DNA of 64,000 nt, taken from assembly GCA_012845835.1 (NCBI GenBank), contig JABAKD010000012.1, forward strand, positions 1,822,620 to 1,886,619, read 5' to 3'. The notes under the pieces were generated by a model. That model worked only from the letters and a program-made list of their open reading frames with translations, did not search any database and was not told where the DNA came from. Origin of the DNA: Undaria pinnatifida (Eukaryota > Sar > Phaeophyceae > Laminariales > Alariaceae). Shown here piece by piece: positions 1-11,538 of the stretch (its first letter is position 1; each line of letters opens with the position of its first letter). Position numbers and translations under genes: made by a program.

Positions 1-917
1 CCGACGTTTCTTTAACAAAATTGCCGGTTTCAAAACCAGCTCCCGGTCGTATCTCCTGAAATGTGGTGTCCCTCGACAACCCGCCGTCATCGATCGATAG
101 GCTTTTTCACACAAGAAAATACATGGATACTTTGTTTTCAATTGTATCCTTGTGTCGAGCAGCCATGAAATATTCGTTAAAGAATATCGCTGGTTTTTGG
201 GGGGGCTATTGTAGAGCTACTCATGGACAGTATGATTTCTTCAAAGCCTGACTCGAATTATCATCATCAGCGACTGCCTCGCGTGAGGCAATCCGTTCAC
301 CTCCAGAACATACCAATAGTACTTCCGCATATATGAAACCCAACAATCTGCAGACGAGTTTCTGAAGCCGTAGTACCATGAACAGTCCTCCACTGCCCCA
401 AGTTTGAACATGCGCTCTACCAGAATACATTCTGACCATTTCGAGTCTCGAGTCGGCGTGTCGGGTGCCGTGCACATATTATATGGGGGAAAATGGGCTT
501 TAGAACTCTACCTACCTGCAAGAACGACGTTAAATTTGCGATATGAAATGCTATAAAGAAGCGCCTTTGTCCCGAAAAACTACCTGACAGAAATGAGCTG
601 ATAGAAAAACGGACCCGTACAATGATTTTCGACTACGGCGAAACGGACACCAAAAGAAAAATAAAATTCCCTCACGTAGGCGATTTTTTTTTTTTTTTTT
701 CGCTTATGTACGGCGAAAACAGACCCATTTTGTTTTGCACCACGCTTTTTAGTGCCGCACATTTGTTTCGCCAGCGGAGAAAAAAGGTGCGGCACAAAAC
801 GGCGGTGGTGCGGCAAGCCGCACATTGACTCCGGCTCATGGTGTGTGCTACGTGGACTTCTCGAGAAAAAGTTGACCAACGCTCCGCCGCGCACGCCCTG
901 AATGTAAACCGGATGCA

Positions 918-1010
918 CAGCCTGCAGCACGCGCGATCGGAGTATCAACCCGTTTGCAGTGGAATATAATACGAGGTTCGATGAAATCTTTGATCTCACA
1001 GGTGTTAGTT
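918..1010 (-). repeat. Old, diverged R1 head copy
   Basis: On the plus strand it reads GCGCGATCGGAGTATCA, then a Gc-to-At drifted spacer, then GATGAAATCTTTGATCTCACAG. This is the order and spacing of the conserved R1 terminal segment in minus orientation. It is more diverged than the other copies and lacks the modules that follow in full copies. Confidence 0.6.
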
Positions 1011-1190
1011 GTATTGTACATCTCCTTAAAACCGAAAATTCCGAAGACCAACGCCCGCACATGGGTGGGGTAGGCCGTGACTGGACCAACTACGGCGGAA
1101 GGCAGTTTGCTCATGGCTGGGGTTTTTGTTAGTGAGTGAGCTTGCGCAAGTCCCACACTTCTCGGACGGATGACTTTTCGGGCGGCTATT

Positions 1191-1487
1191 TCTGCCGCAC
1201 CGGATTCCCAGGGATCAAGTTGGGTCCACATACCCACGCATCGGTATGCAACGGAGGCTGGAGTGGTAACAGCAGTAACGGTGACCGCCGGTAATGACAG
1301 CTTGCGCTGTTACTACCACGGAAACGAGAAAGATTATCTCTGTCGCACCGGATTCCCAGGGATCAAGTTGGGTCCACATATCCACGCATCGGTATGCAAC
1401 GGAGGCTGGAATAGTAACAGCAGTAACGGTGACCACCGGTAGGGACAGCTTGTGCTGTTACTACCACGGGAACGGGAAGGATACCCC
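1191..1487. repeat. Tandem duplication, two 148-bp units
   Basis: The block starting TCTGCCGCACCGGATTCCCA near 1191 recurs as TCTGTCGCACCGGATTCCCA near 1339, and the two copies remain alignable to about 1487 with scattered substitutions. Open frames over it on both strands are by-products of the duplication. No function is evident. Confidence 0.85.
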
Positions 1488-3176
1488 AGCTAAATAGCGC
1501 TGGATTGCGGATGCAAGGGGGTTAATTGACACACGACACGTCCCACGGTGAAAATGCTTCGAAGTGTTGTGAGCTTAGCCTTTATGTCTGCCCATCCGCC
1601 GGAGGATTAAGAAAAAAAAGATGCAGTACAATGCCGTCCAGGCAGGTCAACTAACGCATTGCGACGCTTCGTGACGATGGAAACCGCCTAGATATACTTT
1701 TCTCCCGCCTACGTTCGCTCCGTCTCCTAATGTACCTGGTTACTTCCCATCTTGTACTCCCCGTCGTACTACAAGACTGATTTATGTGTCAACTTATATA
1801 TGACAAGGCTCCATCTGTAGACAACTACTGCCCGCAAAAATCACAGACGACCTTCTAGATCAAGCAGTCCTGGCTGATCCAGCTCTAGATAGACTAGAAT
1901 GAGAGTTGTGGCCGCTAGCTGCCGCCGACTTTCTAAATCAAGTACTCTGCGCCAACAGAACATACTCTGTACTTCGTGGCCCGTTGACCCTCCCAACCAC
2001 CGCTGTCTCTAGAGACCCCACCTCACCAAAGACCACCGTTCATGGTCTTACTTAGTGTTTTGCCCTCTGTAAAACAAAAAATATGTGACTCGATTTCCAA
2101 GCATTGTGGTCCTGAAACGAGGGGGCAGTTGTGCTAGGAGAAACGATTTAAGTACTCGACCCGAACTGCGATCACGCACCACTCCCAGCATCCATGTACG
2201 GTATTACCAACTTGCTGCCACTGTCAGGCATCAACCGCGCGCGTGCCTTCGGTAGTCAGTAGAGAAGGACTACACCGCTACCGACTATAGACTGCATGAT
2301 ACGGACGCATATATACGTTGTTCTTGGCATTACATTGTTATTTCTGCCCGTCGACGCCTAGCACATCGATTATCAGTGTCGATGTCGATGCTTCATTTTA
2401 TAGAGAGAAGATATACCTCCGCAACAAAAAGCAGGAGGGGGGTTAGGCCGCGCAATGCTAAATGCAACACAGCATGCGCAAGAGGGCCATGAACAAAAGC
2501 CAGCCCACACAACTGACAAGGAAGGCAAATACAAACTACTAAACACAAAAAAACGGAATAAAGAAAATACATATAGTAGAAATAAGAGGAACGCAGGGGG
2601 GTACCTACAAGCAACCCGAAAAACAGGGTTCATAAATAAACGCTAACCCCCCCAAGGCGCTGTAACCTAAAACAAACTGAACGGTAGAGGCGTGTGCACC
2701 ATTATGTTTCTGAGGCTCTTGACCTTTTGAGGAGTATTTCTTTTTCTTCTAAGGCAAAAACTGATTTAGTATAAAGTGAAAGTGAAACCCGATGCCCTAA
2801 CCCTTGGCCAAGGTATGTGCAAGCAAGATATTTATTTTGCGAAAGAAAAAACCAACATTCCGACGATTTGCCCCGTCATTTTAGAACGAAAATGCCAAAC
2901 ATCGGTATACCTTATTACCTCTATATCGTAGCACGAGTCTAAAGACGTTACCACAACCATGGCCTGAATGCCTTGTCGGGTTTTTCCTGGGACGGGCGTA
3001 TCTTAGTTGGGTGCCATGTTGTGTCGATCCTCAATTAGTTGCGATCTGAACTAAATTCGAGTTTCAAGCTCTTCGTCGTGAGTCCGAGACCCATTCAAAC
3101 GACAGTGTTCACGGCTAGAAGGGGATTCCCACGGAGCCCTATCTCCAACGAACCCGCCTTCCTGTTGCTGCTGCAG

Positions 3177-6100
3177 TCATGGTCGTGCTCGACCCGTTTC
3201 ATGTAGTACGACCACGACACCTGCCAAGCAAGCGAGGATGGAGAAAAACACGAGCGTAAGAAGGACCGCTAACACGATAGAAACTTGACCTTGTCGAAAC
3301 AAATACGTTGTTGCCGGTGGAAGAAGCAACCGTCTCCGCGAGTGCAGTAACTAGCACTAGTGGCGGTTTACTGTAGTGATAACTATCAGTGTTTCGGGGT
3401 TTGGGGTCAGATGGGCGCTGGAAGGCGGTCCTCCTCCATCCATGTTGGGAGCAGGCCTCAAATACAAGTAGGTTGGCAAGACCAAGCCGAGCGCAAGCGA
3501 CTCGGAGTCGTTGCTGAGAAGTCAGCAGCTGCTTGAGGTATTCGCCAGTCAGTTTGGTCAACCCAGCCAGGGCTCTGTGCCTCCTTCCTCCCCTGTCCTC
3601 AGCAGCCTTCGGGTGTCCTAGCAAGAGACATTGCACGCAGCGCATCAATCCAAGGGCGTAACAGCTCGGGAAAAGACCGACAGGGCTTTCAAACTGGATC
3701 CAGCGGAAAGTACGAACGTACGGCGTGCCATTGGTTAACGGGCGAATGACTGCCTAAGTAGTAGCGGAAGACGATGGATTGTACGTCGGGAATTAGTAGC
3801 ACCCGTTCAAAAAGTTGGGATAACCATCCCCAACTTCCTCCTTTCGGGCATCCGCTAATCCTCCGGCGGCAAGGGTACTCTTGATTCGCGCCCACCCGGT
3901 GTGGATGTAAGGGTGGAATCTATACTGCCCGACGTGTACAACGAGCCAGCCTCGTTTGCAAATGAAGTGTACCGCAGCGTTCTTTACTAATTACACCACC
4001 TACCTGGTATCCCTTTCTGGCACGCAATGACTTCACGATGCCGCCAGCGCTGTTTTCAAGTCCGCTCAACCCACATATATTTTCTAACGCAACATTTTCT
4101 GTATGGGATACGTGCGCTTTTTTCCAGCAACACGGGGGGAAGTACTTCAATGGTTACTTTTACAGAAGGCCAGCCTGCAGACTGATCGTTACCATCTCAG
4201 AAACGATTTTTTGCGTGTTTTTAGCCGACCCAGGAGTCCAAGTAGAACGGTGATAGTCACACAACTTATTATGTCCACCTTCACAGGGGTTGGTGTTCGA
4301 GGTAGGATACGCCGGACAGTGCTCACCGTTCCCGCCTGTGTAGCGACAAAATATACAGATATGTTTCGTCTGTAACGTTCGCGTCTCTCGCACCACCGCC
4401 CCAGACATCTGATGGAGTCACACGTTGCTATGTACCGAGCCGGCCCAATGCATACAAGCGTATGTATATGCAAGGCGCCTTGGTCCGTGGGCGACATTCG
4501 CCGCCCACTACTCTTACCCAGGAATGAAGACACAACACACATGTGACGCGGATAGAGGTTCACGATTGATGGAAGGTGCAAAGTGGCAACTTTGATAATG
4601 CCAAAAGTCCCGCCGCCATTCTCCAGGAAAACAACCCCGACGCCACATATGAGTATAGTTCATGCGCCTGGTAGTTTTTTTTTGCTTTTAACAAGCACTC
4701 GCGGTGTATATTTCTGTCTCCAAGTTTGGGACAACGAGCACATTATTTGTTCGTCTCTTTCCAAGATGACGAATAGGCATGGAATCTGGGTGTGCTGGTT
4801 GTCGATGGACGAAACAAACGCAGTCTAGTCTATACATAACAGCACAGCAGCAACGATACAACGGGGGTAGGTGTGTGGCTGGTGCACCGTGGCAGGAGAT
4901 CGAACCACGACCACATTACGAACACGTATTATAAGTTCAATGTGACATTCAAGCGCACGTCGTCGGGCCGTACACCAGGTATATGACCGCAGCAGCAAAG
5001 GCGGTACTACTGTAGCTCATATTTGTACATATCATAGGAACGCCCATATGTTCCAACCCCTTTTGGACTTGCGACTCCTTTGCGATTTCAAGTCAACCCC
5101 GTTCCTAAAGGGAACCTTGAGTGGAAGTATGGTCGTGCACCCCCTGTGTAACACAAACACCGGTACAGCTGAAGGCCATGAAGGAGAAAATATCCCTACC
5201 TTGAAGTTGTAGATCGCAAGGAGACCGGCCGCGAACATAGTCAATCCCGAAGCATGTTGGTCCATTCCGTACTTCTCCAGCACCTGGGCAAACTCTAGCA
5301 TTCCGAAGACCTTCAGCACGAACAGCAGTGGCCACGTCAGCGTGAACACCCCGGCCGCGCGCCTGCTGCGACAAAAAACGGCCCAAAAGCCTACCAGGCC
5401 GGCCACGAGGCTGGAAACGCCTTCCGGTCGGAGCGGGTTCCAGTTCGAGGTAGCAGTTGCAGTTGCAGTGGGGGCGATATATGTTTGCTTTCAGACCCGA
5501 CCCGTGTGACGATGGAGCGATAGAGTTAGGGAATTTTGGCGTTTTGGTTCTGAGAGACGAGGGCCCTTTAACCATAGATTACCCAAAAATCGTCGCAATG
5601 CCATCCATTATTGTTTGTGGCAATCTGAATGATTTTTTTACGTAGACAACGGGCTTGTTCACCGGGACCCGCTGGGCTTTCAGTTGGCTGAAAGCTAGTC
5701 AGTTTAAGGGTTAACATCCTGTTAAGGTACTGAGCTCTTCATGTCAAGAGCCTCACAAAACTAATGCTGCGCATCTGTGTCACACGTGGGGACGGGGGAG
5801 GATATGACGCAAGGGTTCATGGGCTGAGTCTCGCTCGCGCCACTTTCGTTATTCCAGTACCATTACTGTAGGCTGTGACATTGTTCTTATTTATTATGTG
5901 GATAAACCCTGTACATCGAACGAGTAGTACGCGATTTCCTACGTAGCGTGATAGTTTTGTTTGGTCAAGAGCATTACATGTCAAGCGCTTTGAGTACGTG
6001 CAGTAGCATAGAAAACGTAATACGCATAATACATGTGTGGTCGCTGCCACCGAAACGGAGTGAGACAACAATATCACTATCCTTATGCAACGGGCTATAA

Positions 6101-9100
6101 AAAAGATGAACAGGAAAAGAGGATATCAAATGCTGTCAGCAATGTCCCGGCTACTCCGTCTAATTATTTTGTTTTGGCGATATATGACGATCGGAATAGG
6201 TAACCAAAAACGTCCCCCGGATGAGGCAGAACCTGGTGGATAATCTGTACAAGGGCGTATCACCAGACCGCGCCGCCTGTACGGGGGTGTGGCACAATTT
6301 TGTGTCTTCGTGCAGGAGCCCATGGGAGTTCCCTGCGGGCGCTCGTGGGCTTTCATGACAACTCGCGAAACTCCGGCGGGCGTGACATTCCGCGAAAACA
6401 TCATGAGATTTTCACGGGGAACCCGTGGGTTACCGCGACACATGTCGCGGGCTATCGTGAAGTCCGTTTAGGTTTTCGCGGGTTTCTTGCCGCGCGACGT
6501 TTGGCCTGAAATGGGAGTTTTCGCGAAAACTCCAATCCGACCGCCGGTAAGCAGCAAGAGCCCGCGAGGCGCCCTTCATAGCTGTCTCCTACACGCGATT
6601 GTTTAAGGGGCATCTGCGAAAGCTATCGAGAGGCGGTGAACGTGTGCGACAACAGAGGAAGTTATATTTACCTTATTTGAACGACGGGGTTCCTGCCTAA
6701 GATCATCGGGATGCCATTTTTTTTGTTTGGCAATGTTTTGCTTTCTACGGCGAGGACACGAGGTTTCTCAACGAGTTGCGGTTTCAGTCATTCTCCAACA
6801 GGCTTTGGGCGAGGGTATAGAGTACTTTATCGAGTGACGAGCATCACTCACGAAGGGGTGCGTCGTCACCAGCGTGTGTTCGTGAACGTATATGAGCGCC
6901 CGTGAGGGCCCACGAACGCTGGGGAGCGCCCGCGAATGTCCGCGAACGTCCGCTATATCTCGCAAGCGCCGGCAATGTCTAGCGAGCGCTAGAGACATCT
7001 GGCGAGAACCGGTAAACGCTCGCCTTGAACGTCCCCGTGGAACGAATATGAGAGCGCCCGTGAGCGCCCACAAACGCTGGGGAGCGCCCGCGAACGTACG
7101 CGAACGTCCGCGACATCTCGCAAGTGCCGGCGATATCTAGCGAGCGCTAGAGAGATCTAGCGAGAGCCGGTAAACGCTCGCCTCGAAAATCCCCGAGGAA
7201 CACCTGCGAAAAATAAGCGAGCACCCGTAAGTACCCGTGACCGCCCACGAGATGTGGCGAGCCCTGGGGAGATCTCGGGCGAGAACGCCTGTGAGCGCCC
7301 GCGTACCTCCATGTGCCTTAACACCCGAGAGATCTAGCGAGCATCCGCGATGTGTATTGATCGTCCTGTAGTACCTGTGAGTGTTGGCGAGAGCGCCCAC
7401 AAGCGCCCATGAGGATATCGTAAAAACTTGAAAAAAATCCACGAATCTGCAAGGGCGCGATCGCTAATTCTCGTGAGCAACCGCGGTGACATCTTGCGAG
7501 ATGCTCATGGGCGTCCGTGCCGACAAGATCTCGCGAGCTCCCACCCGGGTTCACGTCTACAAAGTTCCCAATATACATGTCAAGTTATGGGTAGACACTG
7601 CGGGAACTTGTGAGTAATCACGTTTTGACCAGCCCACGCGGGTGACGGAGATTTGTTTGGCCGAGATATAATGAGTGGATATGGGCATCGCATAGCCCTC
7701 GGTTCACTGCAGAGCAAAAACGAGGAAAAGCTGGCCATCTTTGAAGCTTTTCCACCTTGCACCGTGCCACCAGTGAATTATCACTGCGCACGAAGCCCGA
7801 CCCCCGAACATGTATTCAAGATATTTGGTACACCACCCCTGTGATTAATATAACCGGTGTGCACACCTGTTGTCCTCAAATTTAGCCTTATAGATATATC
7901 ACGAGACTTTCGTAACCGTTTGCAAGATATTGCGGGCGAGCACGAGCACGCGCGACATCTCGCAGGTGCTCACATTAGCTCTTCGTCGTTCGCTAAGTTA
8001 CGAGCGCTTACAAGCTCTCACGAGATCTCACGACAGTTCGCAGGCGCTGGCGACCGCTTTCACGAGCGCCTGTGGGTGCTCCAAACGCAATTTCGTGGCT
8101 GTAAGCCTAGACTAGTGCTTATATTCATAGTAGTTACCCAGGCCTCGCGGCAAGGCCGGTGTTTGAACAGATATCGGTTTGCTATTAAGTGGTCGAGTAA
8201 TGAGTACCAGGTACCAAGGGGTGGTTCACTGATTTATACCACGAATAGGTGCTTCAGTCTGTTACTAGTAAAAGTGAGTGGGTCGAAACAAGCCACTCGG
8301 AAAGTATCGCTGGAGTTTCCGCGACACTGCACGACAGTAGACCCCGCCGATGTCTTAAGAACTCACGCGATATCTCACCGTCGCTCGTGCTCATGTGAAA
8401 GCCCGCGGCATGTCGCGGAAACCCGTGAGCGTTCGTGCACAAAACCAATAGTATCACAAAATAATGCTACCTCGTCCTACGAAACTGACCTAGCACGTAC
8501 ACCACCGTTGGCACGTGGGTGGATACTTGAATGTAGCCGTCGAATGTATCAATAACCGCTTTGATCCTCTCGCATATCGTCTGGGATACGTGAGCGCCCG
8601 AGCCCACACAGTGGTGCTCCGCGTACTGCATTTTGTCGCCGCGTGCATGTACGGCAACAGAGAAGGGTCCGACGGGCGGATGAACGCGGAGGAGTGGGTT
8701 CAGCAAGTTTCCCCGGCAAGGAACTGATCTTACATTCGTGTTGAGTGACGCGGTCTATCTTGATTTGACGATGCTCATTGACTGACTCGATCTAAGCGAA
8801 GTACTACCAGGTGTGAACTTAAGCCCCGTAGTGATGCGAGGTGGGGGCTGCTACATGTGTCCCTGTGTCCCTGCGTTGCGGAAAGAGAAGGAGCTGGGGA
8901 CACAGACGGGCGTAAACATTTGACGGAATGGAAACATTTGCCAACAGAATACTGGCATACTATTAATGCATGTTGCATGTAGCTCGGACAGGTGTTCGTT
9001 GAACCGCGTGCCTATGCGAAAGCAGTGGACTGAGCAATTAATTGTGAGGAGAGTAGTAGTAGGGGCAACATGAAAAACGCGCGAAAAATGATGAGTACGC

Positions 9101-9772
9101 GTGTTGATGTGTAGCAGATATTACTGTCCTCTGTCGATACTTTATTAGCAGCTGCTTGGTAAGTATTAGCGGAGGAACTGGGGCGCATTCAGAAGCATAC
9201 ACATGCAAGGTAACTCGTACGCAGTGGCATCAGATTCAGTGGTTCTCGTCTTCGTGCTGGGGTATTCTACGGATTGATGTCGTAGACTTCAGTGACGAGT
9301 TGGTATAAATAGCGAATAGCGAACAAGCAGCGCCTCTGAAGCGGTATGCTTGTCAACCGCACCTTGGGACTTCGTAGTAATAAAATTGCCGACACGATGC
9401 AAGTGCGATCACCATGGTCAATCCAGTTCGTACCTACACCCTTGAACCATGATGTGCTGTTCCTTCGAATCAAACCTTTTGGAGAGACAGCTTGCTATCG
9501 CTCATGCGGACATTATCGACAAGACCACACTTATTCGCGATCACGGGAGAGACCAATGTGGAGGAACGAGCGAGGCCATGGTGCGGGTTATGCCTTGGTA
9601 GGGGGTACTAACGTACACTTCGGGCATAGATATATCTGTTGTCTTGCCGCCGGTAACGTCACCTTGACATATAACGTCTTGCGACAAGATTCCAAATAAG
9701 TGACGATGGCGGGTATGCCGCAAATGATGGAAGCTCCCCAGATGAACCTGAGCGCCGCCAGCAGCGCCACGC
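3177..9772 (-). CDS. Polytopic membrane protein, spliced, 5' end incomplete
   Basis: Five minus-strand exons fit together: A 9663-9772, B 5200-5487, C 4004-4049, D 3466-3617, E 3177-3350 (stop TGA at 3179-3177). Every intron is GT..AG and all phases agree (A ends phase 0, B 288 nt, C 46 nt, D 152 nt, E 174 nt). Together they encode about 255 residues. Hydrophobic segments suggest five membrane passes: one in A (around ALLAALRFIW), three in B (around LVAGLVGFWAVF, LTWPLLFVLKVFG and TMFAAGLLAIYNF), and a last one in E (around IVLAVLLTLVFFSILA) followed by a short tail. C and D form a basic, soluble loop. Introns are 115, 386, 1150 and 4175 nt. I do not recognise the family. Exon A starts two bases into a codon, so at least one upstream exon is missing. 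The model rests on splice phase and composition only. Confidence 0.55.
6514..6533. repeat. Perfect 20-bp palindrome
   Basis: GGAGTTTTCGCGAAAACTCC is its own reverse complement, with TCGCGA at its centre. It sits at the left edge of the GCGAG-rich field. It could be a cruciform-prone site or a remnant of a repeat end. No protein site is implied. Confidence 0.9.
6894..7209. repeat. Two 158-bp tandem units
   Basis: The unit beginning GAGCGCCCGTGAG at 6894 repeats at 7052 and runs through ACCGGTAAACGCTCGCCT-type sequence in both copies. Differences are scattered single substitutions. Confidence 0.85.
8505..8719 (-). other. Exon-like block inside the large intron
   Basis: On the minus strand an AG acceptor (GTAAGATCAG, about 8730-8720) is followed by an open frame with coding-like composition (for example QTICERIKAVIDTFDGYIQ) up to a GTATCC donor near 8517. 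Its entry phase does not match the flanking exons of the membrane-protein gene, and the plus strand is also open over much of it. It may be an exon of another transcript, an alternative exon or chance. Confidence 0.2.
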
Positions 9773-9913
9773 CTGCAGTAACCAAGCACGTTTTGCATCA
9801 TTAGTAGCCGCTTGATGCGCTAAGCCGCGCACGGTATGGCGGTCAAACAATAATTTCAGTGTACATGAATAACTAACGTATCACTAATTCGGTAAGCCTA
9901 CCTGGTAATCATT

Positions 9914-9970
9914 ACGTAGTAGTTGTAGTAATATACTGTAGTAGTATTAGTAGTAGTAGTGGTAGTAGTA
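9914..9970. repeat. GTA trinucleotide microsatellite
   Basis: Imperfect GTAGTAGT repeats with one interruption (ATATACT) occupy this short stretch. Similar short GTAGTA runs recur elsewhere in the window. Confidence 0.85.
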
Positions 9971-10247
9971 AAAACTACCCGTATGTAAAACTTCAAACTG
10001 ACGAACAAACCCATGACCCACAAGTAGACAAAAAAGGTACATTTTGCAAATGTTATTGTCTTTCCGACGATTTGGTTTCTTCTTGTATGTCTTCGCCGGT
10101 GGTAGCAGTAACATTAACTCGGATGTAACTCAGATGGTGCGCGGTGGATCATGTAACAGCCAGGCCGATGTCGGGTGGGGGGTGTAGTATTGATCGGATA
10201 CCTTTTTGGGTTCGAGTAAGAAAAACATCGGGTATATACCCGGCGAA

Positions 10248-10314
10248 AATGTGGACAGAAGGTTGGCGTTGGCGAACGAGATGGCGCCCCAGGGTCGTTG
10301 AGGTCACTGAAATA
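10248..10314 (-). other. Exon-like block with strong splice sites
   Basis: On the minus strand a pyrimidine-rich acceptor (CCTTTCTATTTCAG) precedes 67 nt ending at a GTATAT donor. The frame that would join exon A of the membrane-protein gene in phase begins with TGA, so it cannot be a simple upstream exon. The other two frames are open but lack distinguishing features. It is listed as a possible 5' exon or a decayed one. Confidence 0.2.
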
Positions 10315-10724
10315 GAAAGGTACCCGATCTCGTCCACAAAGGCGCCAGATATACCCGATTTTGGACATTGGATTTACACACTGTCATTTATAGACTATGC
10401 ACGTTTGGTATGTGAACCGTTTTCTCACACAATTTGGTACGTTGCCCTATCTGGGCACGCAAAGAGAATGTACTAGTACTAACAGCAGTACGTATATAGT
10501 AGGTCGTGCCCCTCTTCTGCTCACAGCAGGCGCGCTAAATAGAAGACAACCAATTGGAACGGTCGTACGAGTACATATTTTAGATTTACATCGTATTACC
10601 ATTCAGAGAGATAGGGGAGTTGGTCAAAACTGTATAATGTGATAGAACATTGGACGCAGCGCTACCATGGCGACTATATATAGAATGACTCGTGTGCGAA
10701 GCTTGTGAAATACCAGGAGTGTTG

Positions 10725-11538
10725 CTATAATAGTTTCCGCGCACATATTGAAATGTCCCCCCCCCCCCCCCCCCCTCCTCCCCTCCCCCTCCCCCGATCC
10801 CTTTTGTTCAAAAACCGCCCACCCCTTTCCCCCCCCCCTCCCCCGATCCCTCCCCCCCCCTCCCTTTTTTTTTTCCGCCTAGTTTGTTCAAACGCCCCAC
10901 TTAAAATCGAAATCGGCCAGAGTAGTAAACATCTCTACGCAGTTGATATCACGTCATTATCTTTCTGATCATCCATGATGTAGTTTTTATTCTTTCCCCC
11001 CACCCCCCTTAACCCCCCCTCCATCGCCCCCTCTTTTCCCACCACCCGCACGATCGCCTAGACCTAGCACAACGCGTATAACAAGCCCCTTCATATCTTT
11101 GATCTCACAGCCGGAGTTTATTTGAATATTATATGTGACCTAAACCTCCTAACCCCCCCCCCCCCCTCCAACCCCGCTCCCTTTTGATCAAAACCAGGCC
11201 CCCACGTCCTTAAAAACTCCGCCCTCCCCTCACCGGTTATTCGACTTACAGGATTCACTTGATAAACGGATGCATTTCCTTCCACAGCTGTCAGATTTTG
11301 TCCCCCTCAAAACCGGGTTTTATAGTTTCCGCGCACAGACTGACTAACATCACCCTGTTGACCCTGATAGCTACACTGTAGCTGCAAGGGGAGTCGCCGA
11401 CCTATATCCTTAATTCAATGAGAACACACAACCCGTAATACGCGCAGAGTACGGTATCACACACAGCTTGCAAAGATGAGTTTCGACAAAATGTTCGATC
11501 TCACAGCTGGAGGAGTGTATTTATATTTTTATAATATA
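10725..11538 (-). repeat. R1 dispersed repeat, modular copy
   Basis: In minus orientation it holds C-rich tract modules, the D module (AAATCGAAATC ... CCTAGACCTAGC), an internal mini-terminus (GATCTCACAGCCGGAG, near 11103), module A, and the conserved terminal head ending GATCTCACAGCTGGAGGAGTG plus an AT-rich tail. Long C runs (17 or more) separate modules. No protein is encoded. Confidence 0.85.

Larger units (their letters stand above)
1..3176. other. Gene-free left end
   Basis: I see no supportable gene here. Short open frames occur on both strands but have no domain, no convincing splice sites and no compositional signal. The stretch contains an old R1 head copy (about 918-1010), a 148-bp tandem duplication (1191-1487) and a T run near 687-700. 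Positions 1500-3176 show nothing I can name. The membrane-protein gene ends at 3177 on the minus strand, so the last few hundred bases may hold its 3' UTR. Confidence 0.6.
6289..8455. repeat. GCGAG/CGCCCGCGA-rich degenerate repeat field
   Basis: About 2.1 kb is dominated by variants of GCGCCCGCGAAC, CTCGCGAG and TCTAGCGAGCG, with two well-preserved 158-bp tandem units inside (6894-7209). It lies within the largest intron of the membrane-protein gene. A 232-residue plus-strand open frame (7857-8555) is explained by the repeat composition, not by a gene. Confidence 0.65.

Noticed and set aside
7857-8555. 232-codon open frame on the plus strand.
   Set aside because: It lies in the GCGAG-rich repeat field where stops are rare in several frames, has no domain, and the other strand and frames are similarly open.
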